Shown here piece after piece: positions 26,786 through 39,191 of a stretch of 64,000 nucleotides of DNA (position 1 is the stretch's first letter; each line of letters opens with the position of its first letter). The notes under the pieces were generated by a model, which worked only from the letters and a program-made list of their open reading frames with translations, had not been told where the DNA came from and made no database searches. The translations under genes were made by a program, and so were the position numbers. Source of the DNA: Aquilaria yunnanensis (taxonomy: Eukaryota; Streptophyta; Magnoliopsida; Malvales; Thymelaeaceae); assembly GCA_039654915.1 (NCBI GenBank), contig CM077599.1, positions 11,596,501 through 11,660,500 on the forward strand. Reading direction: 5' to 3'.

Positions 26786-27243
26786 GGGAAAGTTACAATT
26801 ACCCCCTGAGGGTTACCCTAACTTACAGTTTACCCCTTTTTTAAAAAAAAACTACACTTTACCCCATAATTCTTTTATACTGTCTGATAACAACTTTTGA
26901 AATTGTAATTTAAACTGTATGATAGTCATCTTCTAGTAAAGTTGATCTCTCTAATTTTTTTGATAGTTAATAGACATTTCAAATTATTAGTTTTTCCTTT
27001 CTGTAAGTGCATTTTTCTTCTATTAAATACATATCAGTATTTTTTAAATGTCGGTTAACTATTAAAAAAATATCAAAAAATTTTGAAATTACTAGAACAA
27101 GTTATTAAATAGTTTAATTTAGGATTTTAGAAGTTGTTGTCAGATACTATAAAAGAAGTAAGGGGTAAAGTGTAGGTGTTTGAAAATAGAGGGCCCAAGG
27201 TGTAAGTTAGATCAAATCACAAGGGGGCTTTTGTAATTTACCC
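26786..27243. mobile_element. Mutator-like MITE, 458 bp
   Basis: Inverted ends (left gggaaagttacaattacccc; right end reversed gggtaaattacaaaagcccc) extend about 60-80 bases. A perfect 10-bp duplication, tttcaatttt, occurs at 26776-26785 and 27244-27253. There is no coding capacity. It sits about 130 bases upstream of the separase ATG, so it lies in or near that gene's promoter. Confidence 0.85.
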
Positions 27244-27253
27244 TTTCAATTTT

Positions 27254-27676
27254 TCAGGGTAAAAATTGTATTGTTTGTTCCTGGACTATACCTCTTATTG
27301 CACATCTGTCGCTCTATTAACAAAATTAGCAAACTTGTTCTATAAAAACCTCGTTAAATATTGTCTTCTGTGTGCAAATCTCTGTTACGCATCCAAACTA
27401 ACAAGTATAAATAGCTTGAATAAATTAGTACTCTGTAGGGAAAGAAAGTCAGATGGATATAAAATTTTTCACAAAATATAGTTACTGAAGGTTTTAAAAA
27501 TCGGTTGTTGTTACACGATCGAACTATTCAAACTGCCAATTTCTAATCCGGCGATAACAAGTTCTTTTACAAAATAAAATTTTCAACTACAATTTTTAAA
27601 TTTTACATGAAATAGAAAAGTATCTGGCAAATGCCAAAATATAAAATTTTAAGTTTACCAGTTTGATGTCTGCTTA
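27254..27676. other. AT-rich intergenic DNA
   Basis: About 420 bases between two Mutator-type elements. I see no gene, repeat family or RNA gene. Confidence 0.5.
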
Positions 27677-27685
27677 CAAATGAAA

Positions 27686-29884
27686 GGCCTAAATGTCTAT
27701 TTATCCCCTGAACTATAGTGACTCAGACACTTTACCTTCTCAACTACTAACCGCATCAATTTGAACCCTGAATTTTGACAAATCAATCACTTTGGCCCTC
27801 TAACTCAGCAAAATGTTCATGTGAGTGCACGTGAGCTAAACGCAATCAGGTGATTACTGGAGTGCCAACAAATGATAGCGTGACTGCTAATGCAGGTGCT
27901 AACTTGGAGACAATTCCATGACCTTTCTCCATGTCACAATCATCTTTTTTTACTAGCAAGTGTTGCATTTGTAGATCCATCATCAGTCCCCCCCCCCCCC
28001 CTGAGAATTTTGAAGGTTTATAAATACTAAGTACTAAGTTGATTATTTTCTGAGGAGTTAAGAACCAAATCCAATATTTGTCCCTTGAACTGACAAAGAA
28101 TATTAAAAGGGTAAATAGTGCCATTAGTCCTAAATCTTTACTTTTCATTACACGTTTTGTCCTCAGCCTCTCAAATATACAATAATTGAGAACTTAGAGA
28201 TGAATTTATAACAAACAGTAAACATCTTAAATAATTATTTAAATAATCTTTTTTATAAAAATTAATTTTTATAAATAATTTTTTTCTTCTAAGTTTTGGT
28301 CATTGCTAATTTTGCATTTGACTACCCTCAAGCGTAAAAACCTGACTTCGCCATTACCCATTATCACTAGCTTTCACAGTCGTTCTCTGCGTCAATATCG
28401 TTAGACACTGTCGTCAATCTTTACTGCTGATATTGTCATACCATCTGTGGGACCTCAGGCTTTAGACAAAAATTTCAGTATTTCCCTTAAGCCTATAGTT
28501 CATCTAGAGCATTAGACACACCTCTAGTAGTCCAACGAAGCCCAATCATTTTCACAGCAACCGAGACAAATACCAGCCATGTTGGTGTAAAATTACACCT
28601 ATGGTCCTTCATTTCCAACATATAGCCTTTAACCCACTTTTTTTTTTCTTGGTTGAGTTTAGTCACTCTTCATTAAGTTTAAGATTTATGTGACTTTTTT
28701 TTTTTTACTTATTTCACGACACTTTTGGGTCTACGTAGATAAAAGCTAACCATGTTTAAAAAAAAAAAAGAATAAATCTTAGATATAAGTTATTTTTTTA
28801 ATTAGAAAACTTAGTTTACGAGGATTAATAGGCATTTAGGCCTTAAAAATTGCATTAGACTTATAGCATGTACAAAATTTTCTGGACACAAATTAATAGT
28901 TACTTTTTCTTTCCTCTATTTTATTCCTTTTAAAGATTTTTACCATCTAGTACGTACAGATGTTGTTCTAAAAAAATAAAACACCCTAAAGCGAGCACAA
29001 TGCTAATGCCATTTTCAATGGTATTTTTTATTGGTTTAGTGGTACACTAACATGTATCATTGCCGCCACAGCTTAATTAGTTTAATTGATAAAGGGAGGA
29101 TATTTCTTGATTTGCAACTAGTCATGGTTCAATTTTCCGAGTGTTGTGTGTTGAAGCCATTCACTTTTTTCTTTAGTGTCAATAAAATTCAATTAAGACC
29201 ATTAGACACAAACAGTTGAAGGATGAGTAAAGAATGAATAACGTTTCTGCTATGGTGGCCAGCAACACTTGTTTTAAAACAACATAAATAAAGTAGAGTG
29301 ACTTAAGGTGAAACATATAAAATTATAGTAACCTAAATAACAATAAATCGTGAAATGAAGGACTGAGTCATAGTTTTCCCACCAAGAGGCCAAGTCTTCT
29401 TCTCTTACACGAACGAGAACAGAGCAACTGACGTGGTTATGAACTCTTCCATGGGATATGATTATGAGATACAAAAAAGGTGTTTGATTGCTTAGGGAGT
29501 ATTGATCATTGTCAAGGGGCATTGAATTTCGACAAGGTCGTCCCTCAAAGGTTGGAATGATGGGTGAATGTGACAGAATGACATCGTTGGTGAGTAAAGG
29601 CGTTGCTTATGAGTTGGAAAATATCAAGAATAGCTTCTAAAAAAGGCTAAGGTTCCATGGTTGATGGTGAGGCTCTATGATGGTGCCTGGCAATACTAAC
29701 TACTAAGGCATTTTGCCATTCCATTAATCACTTAACAACGTTGAACTCACTCGCACGTTTTACTGAGTTAAAGGATCAAATAGACTGATTTGTCAAAGTT
29801 TAGGATTCAAATTGATGCAATTGGTAGTTAAGGGGGTTAAGAGTCTGAGGCACTAAGTTTAGGAGACCAATAAGCATTTAGACT
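27686..29884. mobile_element. Non-autonomous Mutator-like element, 2.2 kb
   Basis: The terminal inverted repeats are about 160 bases long: the left end has ctaaatgtctatttatcccc and later gcatcaatttgaaccctgaa; the reversed right end has ctaaatgcttattggtctcc and gcatcaatttgaatcctaaa. A perfect 9-bp duplication, caaatgaaa, flanks it at 27677-27685 and 29885-29893. The interior is AT-rich and without an ORF of note. A poly-C run sits at about 27990. Confidence 0.85.
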
Positions 29885-30059
29885 CAAATGAAACGATATT
29901 TTTACAAAGAAAGGTTACTTTAAGGGAAAAATATATTAACTCTTGAGATTTACCCAAGTTACATTTATGTACCCTCTTTTTAGGATAATTACACTAACAC
30001 CCCAAATATTTATGATGTCAACAATCAAACGGTCAAACTTGGAATTACAAAAATAACCC

Positions 30060-31281
30060 GGGTAAAATTTAAATTTAGTCCCTTAACTATTCGATTTGTC
30101 TAGAATGGTCTCATAACTCTAAAACTGATTATTAAGATCCCCTAACTCAGGCAGCGTGTTCAATTAGGGTTTCATCCATCAGTTAAGCCATTATTTAGAT
30201 GGAACTTGCCTACATGGCGCCCATAATGCCACGTGGCTTCCTCTTTAACTAAATCACATGACCATTTTGAACAGATATGAAAATTTAAACACAGACTGAC
30301 ACAAATACAAAATCATGGAACCTAAAATATAAATAAACCCCAATTGTCAAAATTAAAGAGTAGACGGCAGAGGCGGATGACTGAAAACGGTGAACGGAGC
30401 TTGAGACGAACGGGCTAAAGGCAAATGAACTGAGATGGTGGCAGAGGTGGATGATTGGAGGAGGAGATTGAATACAGAGGAGGAAATCAACAGAGATGGA
30501 AAATGACAGAGGAGGGATTCGAGCGGCGATTCAAGACTGAAAACAACGGAGATAAAATGCGTTGAATGGTGACAGAAACCAACGAAAAAGTCAAATTGCC
30601 GCTCAAATCCCTAATCGGCCGATTGAATCGCCAATGAACTTGGCTTTGCTACTTGAATCGCTGAGGAACGTGGCTATGCCGCCTTCTCCTTCCAATCAAA
30701 TCGCATATTCTATGAACTGTTCGAAAAAGAAGGCCAAAATGCGTTGAACGGTGACAGAAATTGACAGAGAAATGGAAAGAATCATAACGGCCTCCCCCCA
30801 CCATCAAATCACCTTTCGAATCCTTAACTAGCCACTTGAATCTCCAATGCATGCGGTTTTGTCGCTCAAACCGCTGATGAACGTGGCTATGCCGCCTTCT
30901 CCTTCCAATCGAATCACACATTCTATGAACTGCCATTGCACTAAAGACGGAGGAGAAGGCCGATTGGATCTCGTTGGAATTGGGGAAGATACGGAGTTTG
31001 GGTTATTTGCATTTCAAGTTCCCAAGATTATTGTTTATGTTAGTTTGGGTCTAAATTTTCATTTTTGTACAATATGGTCATCCATTTTTAGTTAGAGAGG
31101 AAGCCATGTGGCAGTGTGTGTGCCACATAGGCAAATTCTGTCAAAACTAATGCCTGAATTAACGGTAGAGACTAAAATAAGACAAATTATATGAATTACG
31201 GGACTCCAATATGCACTTTTAGAGTTAAGGGACCATTTAGGACAAATTAAATAGTTAAGGGACCAAATTAAAATTTTACCC
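30060..31281. mobile_element. Non-autonomous Mutator-like element, 1.2 kb, with internal duplication
   Basis: Inverted repeats of about 200 bases run from gggtaaaatttaaatttagt at the left to the matching reversed right end gggtaaaattttaatttggt, both reaching a GCCAC(G/A)TGGCTTCCTCT block. A perfect 10-bp duplication, aaaataaccc, lies at 30050-30059 and 31282-31291. Inside, a segment with aacgtggctatgccgccttc occurs twice (about 30668 and 30880), each copy followed by the same downstream sequence. No transposase is visible. Confidence 0.85.
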
Positions 31282-31291
31282 AAAATAACCC

Positions 31292-31843
31292 TAGCATTAC
31301 ACAACTAAGATTTGTCTTGTTTTGTATTGTCCTCTCAATAAAACCCTTATGGTTTTACGTAAATTACACTTTCACCAGAGGTTTGATATTGATTACACTT
31401 ACACCTCCAAGAGTTTAGAAATTTAGGCTTATCTCACATTTCTTTTTACGTTGCCTAACACCACTATTAAAATTACTTATAATTTAGGCTCTATTCATTT
31501 TGCATTATAAATAATAAACTATTTTTATTATTTCTTTGTTTTGAAAGGTAATACCTATATACCTATTGATCAATTGATAAAAATTATTTAGAAAATAGCT
31601 ACTTCCACTATCCTAAATTCTTTGTACTATTTACTTTTCAATAATTAATTTATAATTTTTTATTTTTAACATTTTAGCATATAAATAAAAAAAATTTATA
31701 TATGAATGATAAATCAAGAGCTATAGTTTTTAAATAAATAAATATATATATATATAATTTTTCTAATAAATAATAATATAAATAAATTCAAGTTAAACTA
31801 GTTGGAAAAGTCAAATGGAATAAATAAAGTTAGATGGAAGGAG
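31292..31843. other. AT-rich intergenic DNA
   Basis: This holds no gene. It contains TA-rich low-complexity sequence (about 31660-31780) between two Mutator-type elements. Confidence 0.5.
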
Positions 31844-31853
31844 TAGTTTTTTG

Positions 31854-33342
31854 GGGTAAAATTTATTTGTCGCCCCTAACTCACTTACATTGTCTCAAAC
31901 GGGGGCCTAATTTTCATTTGGTCATCTTTAAGTCTTCAATATACTAAATTGTGTCCTAATCGTTATCCTTAAAATTAACAAAATCTTGGCAAAATAACCA
32001 CATTGTTCCTTACATTTTTGTTCTCCCACTTAAAGCGCCATCAAGCCTGTAAATTTAACACTTCAACCACCATGTCCTCTTTTTCATCTTTCACCATCTT
32101 TCATTGCCAAGATCCGGTCAGCACCATCTCCCCCTTTCTCCCTCCTGCTTCTAATTCTATTCCATTTCTCCGCTGCCCCTCCACCAGTAATCCCAATTTC
32201 AATCAGGATCATAAGCTTCTGCCCAACCTCAATTAGATTTGAGTTCTTAATCCCATTCATCTCCATGATTCCCTCGTCCTCCAACAATCCAGAGAAACGC
32301 ATTGTCTCATCCATACCGCCAAACTCTATTCAATCGACCAACCCATTAACCATCAAATCCTCTATACACATCAAGCAAAGTATGCCCATCTACGACCAAC
32401 CAGCTTTGCCCTGAACCCCACCTTGCCTACACAATCTCCTTTCTCAAACACCATGATCCTCTGATCTCTACCACCACAATACAGCAATGACCCATCATCG
32501 TTCAATGCCACCATCTTCATTATTGACTTGTGAACCTCAAAGGTAGTTAATAAAATGTGTCATGGAACCTTATCGTCTTTTACACACACTTGAATCCAAC
32601 CTTCAGTAAAGTCAGTTTTACAGAAAAAGCCATTAATGAGTTGGGTGCCAAGATAATTAGCAATGACAAGGAAATTTGGCTGATGGATTCTAACACTGAA
32701 GTCCTCCACCTGGAACGTAAAGCTGTTGCTGAGCATGAAGTAAAAGGTCATTCCATTGTTCCGCTTAACATCATGGAAGAAAGACCCCAACTACTTGTGC
32801 ATTAGGTTCACACTGTGCCCGCGAGGCCAATCATACCACAACTCCATTTATCTGGTTTGATTCATTCAAGCTCATCCTTAGTACCATGCAGAATTGCTCC
32901 AACAATGGTGTTGCAATCGAATTTAGGAGCGGCCATGGTGTGATTTGGAGGACGAAGAGCATGAGAAGAAAGAGGATGAATGAACAATATGTACAGTTTT
33001 GACTCCATTTTCTTTTTGCAAAGAAGATTTACATGTTAGAAATAAGAAAAGCAGGTAGATAACCAAAAATGAGTGGCCGACACACACTCAGACTAAAGAA
33101 TTGAGGGTGGTAATGAAGTGTTATATTTACATGCTTAAGGATATTTTAAGTGAGATAAACAAAATGTAAGTATCAAAATTGTCATTTTTTCACAAGATTC
33201 TGTCAAATTTAACTATGAATTTGATAGGAAAATGGCAATTTAAACACGGTTTGGCATATTGGGATTTTAAGAATATAAAATGAATGCTATAACTCATTTA
33301 GGACAACATAAAAATATTAAGGATGACAAATGCGTTTTACTC
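31854..33342. mobile_element. Mutator-like element carrying a WD40 gene fragment (Pack-MULE candidate)
   Basis: The inverted ends are divergent but collinear: left gggtaaaatttatttgtcgc, reversed right gagtaaaacgcatttgtcat, with similarity continuing about 100 bases. The flanks read tagtttttt (31844-31852) and taatttttt (33343-33351), a 9-bp duplication with one mismatch, so this is probably older than its neighbours. The interior is gene-like, unlike the flanking AT-rich DNA, and includes the WD40 fragment listed separately. Confidence 0.7.
32230..32545 (-). pseudogene. WD40-repeat gene fragment (JINGUBANG-like)
   Basis: On the minus strand, one frame reads VALNDDGSLLYCGGRDQRI followed by MVFEKGD. 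After a frame change it reads GILCLMCIEDLMVNGLVD. These match consecutive WD40 blades of the plant JINGUBANG-like group (the 'DDGSxLYSG...DRSIxVWE' and 'ILCLxxxxDLMxSGSxD' pattern). Stops and frameshifts interrupt it and the rest of the propeller is absent. It sits inside a Mutator-type element, so capture by the transposon is the simplest explanation. The other half of the interior (32560-32930, minus) is open in parts but not recognised. Confidence 0.55.
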
Positions 33343-33399
33343 TAATTTTTTTAAATAGTTTTCTTGCCTTTTCCCGACAGAATTTTAGAAAAATTCTTA

Positions 33400-33775
33400 T
33401 GTCAATTGACTCCAAAATGACTTAAGTCAATTGACTCCAAAATAACTTAAGTTAATTGACTCTAATGACTTACTTTTATTATCACCTTTTTTTTCCCCAA
33501 AACTAATTTTAATTAAAAGCTAATATTATATAGCTACAATAATTTATTAAAAATACAATTTTTATAATCTTACTAAATTTTTATAAAATTTTCTAGTTTA
33601 AGGCATTAAAAAAGAAAAAATTATAAAAATTTAACAACATCACGAAAATTTAATTTCAAATGAATTATTACATTTATAAAATATTTAATTTCAAATAAAA
33701 TTATTTTCACACAAAAGATATGTAAAAATAAAAGTAAGTCAATTTACTTGAGTTAAAATTAATTGGCTCTAAATT
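33400..33775. repeat. AT-rich MITE, copy A
   Basis: About 370 bases with inverted ends built on the words aacttaagtcaattgactc (left) and the reverse of gagttaaaattaattggctc (right). The internal sequence (taatattatatagctacaat and following) recurs at 35638-35970. The left end also has the 29-base unit gtcaattgactccaaaatga repeated in tandem. Confidence 0.6.
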
Positions 33776-33779
33776 TTCA

Positions 33780-34075
33780 ACACACACACACACATGTATG
33801 TATGTATGTATATATGTATGTTTTTAGAAATTCTATAATAAATGGGCTTAAAAATTTGTGTACAAATTTGACAAATAATCACTACATGTGCTCACACATG
33901 CTAAAAAATGTTTTTTATTTTAAAAAAAATCTTTGCTACACACACACAAGAAATTCGTAATAAATGGGGCTTGAAATTTGTGTAAAATTTAGATAAATAA
34001 TCACTACAAGTGCCTACACACGCAAAAAAATGTTTTTTTTTACAAAAACCTTCGCCGAACACATAGTTAATACCT
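33780..34075. repeat. Microsatellite and 125-bp tandem duplication
   Basis: A (CA)n and (ATGT)n tract at 33780-33822 is followed by two copies of a roughly 125-base unit (about 33828-33947 and 33948-34070). Each has aataaatggg, aaataatcactaca and an aaaaaatgtttttt run. Confidence 0.6.
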
Positions 34076-34211
34076 ATCTTAAATTACGACACTCTTTTCT
34101 TTCTATAACGGTCTAGCATTTTTTCCTTTCTGCCGCCTGGCGTTGGAAAATGTGTAAAATAGTATGTTTCTAAACTTTTGGGTGAAAGGGTAAACAATAC
34201 CAAAAAAATTG

Positions 34212-35482
34212 GGAAAATTACAAAAAATCCCATGAGGTATAGCAAAACATACACTTGTGTCATTCTTGTTTAAAATACATACGCTTGCCCCCTATCAAGT
34301 TAACGTCCTTACTCACTGGTACCACAAAAATGAGAAAAATGTCTGATTTTGCTCTTTTAACCTTCTTCCTTGAAAACTTTGCCCCCAACTATTAAAATTC
34401 ATCCAAGCCAAACCAATTAATCTGGTTAAAAAAAATCAAGCAACAAAAGCAATCAATCTAGAAGAACAAAGGTAACATCAAGCAATGTCAACCAGCGGCA
34501 CCTACATGATTTTCGAACAAATCTGGCTCATGAAGAGAGAGAGAGAGGAACCGACAACCTCTTACCTCCATCCTTAGCCCTCAAGTCCCTCCTCAAGCTG
34601 CACTCCTCTGCCCTCTGACGACCTCTCACCTCCGTCCTTAGCCATCACCAACGCTCTCCCCCCCACATTTCGTCGTCCTTCCCTCTCTCTCCTTGCCCTT
34701 TGACTGCCCTCGTCCCCAAAGCCATCCTCGCCTTCATCCCTAACATCGTCCACGATTCACCCATCAACCACCCTGGCCCTCTGAGCTCAGCAGCTCCGTT
34801 AGATCTGGCGTTGTCAAATTCACCCTCCGCTCAAGCTCCGCCAAGCAAATCGTCTCAAGGGCGAGTGTGGAGAGGAGCAACAGCTCGTAGGTGCGGGCTA
34901 GGGTTTCATCTTCTGATCGCTGTCTACCCATGTGACAGTGCACAAAATGGTCTGGCTTCATCATCAGTAGGGCCATTCCCCTTCCCTTCCACCTGTAATT
35001 CTTCACATCACCGAGGAATCAACTTTGATTGAGACCTCAACCACCGTCACTTTAAACCAACAACTCCGATCGAGACCATCACTAGTAGCATGATGTGAGT
35101 GGGGAATGAAACGATGATGCGATGACACGAGAGTGAGAAATCGGGGAAGAACAAACGGGGAGGAATTGGCTAATTAAAGCACCATCCAATTGAGGCTATG
35201 GGGAGGAATTGACCAACTAAAGTGATGGAGACGACGACAAATTCAATGGGTGAGGGCACGGAGAGAGGGGCGGCAATGGCCCTTTTTTTTTTTTTTTCAG
35301 ATTTATTGGTTTTATTTGAATAGTTTTAATTGTTAATGCACAAAGTTTTTAAAAAAGAATGTTACGATTGCAAAGCCAGTTATTTAACCCTTTCTATATT
35401 AATGGTGAACGACAAAATATTATAGTTACAACAAAATTGGAGGTTTCCCCTTACCACAAAAGGTTTTGTGTAATTTTTCTGA
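34212..35482. mobile_element. Probable TIR element, about 1.3 kb
   Basis: The ends match in inverted order (left ggaaaattacaaaaaatccc; reversed right gaaaaattacacaaaacctt), and the interior (34500-35280) is GC-richer than its surroundings. The flanking 9-mers agree at only about 7 of 9 positions, so the boundaries and the family (Mutator-like by resemblance to its neighbours) are uncertain. ORFs of 110 (+) and 80 (-) codons overlap here without a recognisable domain. Confidence 0.45.
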
Positions 35483-35637
35483 AAGAATTCTATTAAGTTT
35501 CAAATTAAGGAGTAAGTTCTTTAAATTAAAAAAAAAATAGTAAATTCTTTACATTGCGTAGAGCTATTTAATAACATATTAAAGGCTATAACAAAGATAA
35601 TATTATCAACTTGTTACACCAAATTTATTTTAACTTA

Positions 35638-35970
35638 AGTCAATTTAATCTAAAATGACTTATTTTTATTTTTAAATCTTTTTCATTTAAAACCAATTTC
35701 ATTTGAAAGTTAATATTATATAGATGTAATAATTCATTTGAAACAAAATTTTTATCATGTTCTTAAATTCCGATGAAATTTTTCTTTTAATGTTTCAAAA
35801 AAAATTCAAAAAAAATTAATAGTATTATAAAAATTTTACAATCAATGAATTATTTCTCCTAAATAATATTACTTTTCAAATAAAATTGATTTCAAGTAAA
35901 AAAGATGTAAACATAAAAAAAAATTATTTTGAATTAAATTGGCTTAAGTTAAAACGAATTGACCCTTAAT
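35638..35970. repeat. AT-rich MITE, copy B
   Basis: Second member of the family at 33400-33775. Its inverted ends are ttttaacttaagtcaattta and the reverse of taaattggcttaagttaaaa. The shared core is taatattatataga-tgtaat. It has no coding capacity. Confidence 0.6.
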
Positions 35971-36265
35971 TAACAAGTGTTTTCGAGCAAGTAACGCCGG
36001 GGACATAACAACCCCAAAGTGCTCTTAAGCACCCGAAATCATTCTTGGCTTCTTCTAGCAACAGCTGGTTTGATTTCTCTTCCTTGTGTCTCTCCGCTTT
36101 TGCTACCTATGACTATGCAGTACTTCTAAGGCAGCAGCTTCATCACTTGCTTCGCCTGCCAAACAATTCTGTTTAGACTATTGAACACAGCTTCAACACC
36201 ATTGAAGATACTTATTAAGGCAGGGATGAGAAGTGTATTTCATGATCGTGATAATAAACATACCT
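35971..36265. other. 3' flank of COQ2
   Basis: This probably includes the COQ2 3' untranslated region on the minus strand. No other feature was seen. Confidence 0.4.
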
Positions 36266-39191
36266 CTATGACAGAATTTTACCCAACAAGATTCCACTGA
36301 ACACAATCCCCCCAAACCACTTGTTTGACACAAACCTGCAGTAGGGAAGAAAACTAATGACGCCATTGATACCAGCTGAAACTTAATCGCATTTTAAACC
36401 CAGCCAATGAAAGAAGCAAATCTGGAATTCAAAACAGCAGTATTTTTAGGGTGATGTGGTTAATAAATTAACACCATGCCCAAACTAAGCAATAATATCA
36501 CTGCCACCAATAATTAGCCTGTCTCGGACCATCCAAAGCATGTCAATGATATTAGAACACAACCAGAGAAGAGAACATGAGGTTGCTGAACTAGACCCGC
36601 TGTCCTTTCAGGGACCATTTAAAGGCATGCAGCTTCAAGTTCTGAAAGAATGAGCTTTTAGGTATACGCTTCATCTTATAAATTATATCAAACCTATGGT
36701 CAAAGACATTCAAAATTAAGCGAGAAAAACTGTCAAAACTACTGTAGAACCTGACACTTACTTTCTATTACAATCAGCACGTGATGATAGATCAACTGTC
36801 CATATCTGCCAAGCTAACTGCCCAGATGCTGCTGCCAGAAAAGCATAATACGGCCACCCTGATGACAGTAAGTTAGGAATGATTACCGAGACAGAAGAGA
36901 ACTATAAAAACTGAAATAATACGCCATTCAATTAAATCTATTACCGATATCAGCGTTAAATCCGCTGAGGGCAAGACTACTGATGCATGCAGTTCCAAAT
37001 CCACTAAGCCACAGCTTAGTTGAATCACCAAATCTCAAAGCTGTAGATTTAACACCAACTTTCACATCATCTTCCTTGTCCTGAATGCACAATTATTATT
37101 CGTTTCATTGAATGGAGACAAGAAAAGTGCAGCACAGCCATTCAAATCTCAAGTTTTCACTTCCTACTTTCAATCAATCAACCCCAACAGGAAGTCATGC
37201 TATTGAAGCACAACATGAATTTGCCAACACGTTATAACTCCAAATGGAAATACCAAGTTACCTGGTGTGCATATATTGTATCATATACCAGAGTCCACAA
37301 TGCTCCTGATATGTACAGTGGGAGGACAACAGTGGGTTCTAGGCTTCCTCGTACTGCAGCCCATCCTAATAAAGCTCCCCAGTTGAAAGTCAAACCAAGA
37401 TAAGCTTGAGGCTGCATCAATTGGAGTACATCAGGGGTCAAGAAAGAAAACCATAAAATGGTATTCTCGCAGAAATATGCTAACTGATAATTGTACCCAA
37501 AATGTGAACCTCTTCATGAGGGGATAGGAAAACACTAGAAGCAAGGATGAAGCCCCAAGAACTTGGCTGCAAGGGAAGGAATTAATGCAGCTTAGTTCGA
37601 CATACACCAACTTCACATGTAGAACAGTAATCAGCTTGATTTGCATGAATCAAACTAAGGATGTTCATTGTATAGCGATACTTATGGATGGACAATTTTA
37701 GTCGTAATCAAAGAACTTAGCAGAGAAAATACTACAACATAGCTTCAAAAATTACAAATATGATAAATGCATTAAATAATATCTATGCAAAAAGACTATA
37801 AATAAGAATTTATAAACGCATTAATCAATTTATAAATGCACCAATCATGTATATTTGCACTATTTTCTGATGCCACCAATCACAAAGTCAACAATATGGG
37901 AAGCCTGCCTCAGAAATCTCTACCACATGTAACTATTAACACAAGAACCTATTAACTTCCACAATTTAGCACCTAATATCAATGCTAAAACAGAGGGTAT
38001 AACATCAGTACTAACCTATAAATATTTAATTGCAGAAGAATCCCAAGGCCCAAAAGTAACTGAAATCCAAGGAAACAAACTCCCTGAAATGGTGTTAAAA
38101 GTCCACTTGCAACTGGCCGGACCTTGGTACGCTCAACCTACATATCAACAGATTTTTTTTTTCCCCAAAATCAATTACAACATGTTCGTCTAGATGAAAC
38201 TTAAGAGCACCATATCAATGGCTGCAAAAATACCAATGAATAAATTCCATAGGCTTCTCAAAAACAAAGAAAGGAAATGACAACTCCTGAATACAGTATG
38301 AATATGTTTCTTAACATATTTCATTAACTTTCTTCCTTTTTTTTTTAATTTTACAAAAATTTGCATGATAACTGAGTAATGTTCATGCTCCTATCTCATG
38401 AATACAGTATGAATATGTTTCTTAACACATTTCATTAACTTCAACCAAAAGTATTATACATATAATTGCCTAAAGGCCCTAACTAAGAGACAAGAAACAT
38501 TCAGATTACCATTGCGTCAATATCTCTATCAATAAGGTCATTTATGGTGCAGCCAGCACCCCTCAAGAGTACAGCACCAGTGCCAAAAAGAGCTAACATC
38601 TTAAAGTCGGGTAAATGTCCAGGAGCTGCTGCTAAGGTTATTGACCTGCATCAACAAGCAAAATTTACAGGAAAGTCAAATCACTCCACAGAGAAAATAT
38701 TACTCAAAATTAACACTCTGATATTAATTATTCAGGCATTCTTGGGGACAAAGACAGACACATTCTTACCACATACAAGGCCAAGCAAGCAGCCATGTAC
38801 CAATGGGCTTATCAAGCCGGGCAAGTTTAGCATAAGGTTGAAGTCCTCTTGGCCAATATATGTCAATCCAGGAAGCAACATTAATTGCCTTCGTGAATTT
38901 CTTCTTCTGCTCATTTTCACTACTGTCAGAATTCTTGGTAACTTCAGACGATGAAGACGTTGATATTCCAGCAACTCCAAATCTGTAATTTGAAAATGAT
39001 TCGAACTTTTCCCATGAAAACCCCGAACCATGAGAATAACAAGGAAGTTGAGAAACCTTGGTGATTAAACTGGGGTTTCCAGTTGCAACAGTTACTGGTG
39101 TCAGGAGAGATAAAGAGATCAGAGGGGATGAGTAAGAGACTGATGGTTTTAGGAGCCTTGTTGAAGCTCGACTCAGCAAATACAAAGCCAT
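36266..39191 (-). CDS. COQ2: 4-Hydroxybenzoate polyprenyltransferase, mitochondrial
   Basis: Eight exons: 39191-38770, 38645-38510, 38137-38016, 37566-37497, 37411-37262, 37080-36945, 36858-36762, 36335-36266. They total 1203 bases, 400 residues plus TAG, with all phases consistent. The N-terminus is rich in Ser, Arg and Leu, as in mitochondrial transit peptides. The mature part begins near [20 protein letters not shown], typical of plant PPT1. UbiA-family aspartate motifs are present: NDLIDRDID (Asp177, Asp180, Asp184) and [13 protein letters not shown] (Asp294, Asp301, Asp304, Asp305), which bind the Mg-diphosphate of the prenyl donor. Several hydrophobic helices follow in order. The enzyme attaches the polyprenyl tail to 4-hydroxybenzoate in the inner membrane, the committed membrane step of ubiquinone synthesis. 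The length matches the plant enzyme, with no breaks. Confidence 0.95.

Noticed and set aside
34700..35032. 110-codon ORF with an overlapping 80-codon ORF on the other strand
   Set aside because: No recognisable domain, and inside a probable transposon. Not reported as a gene.
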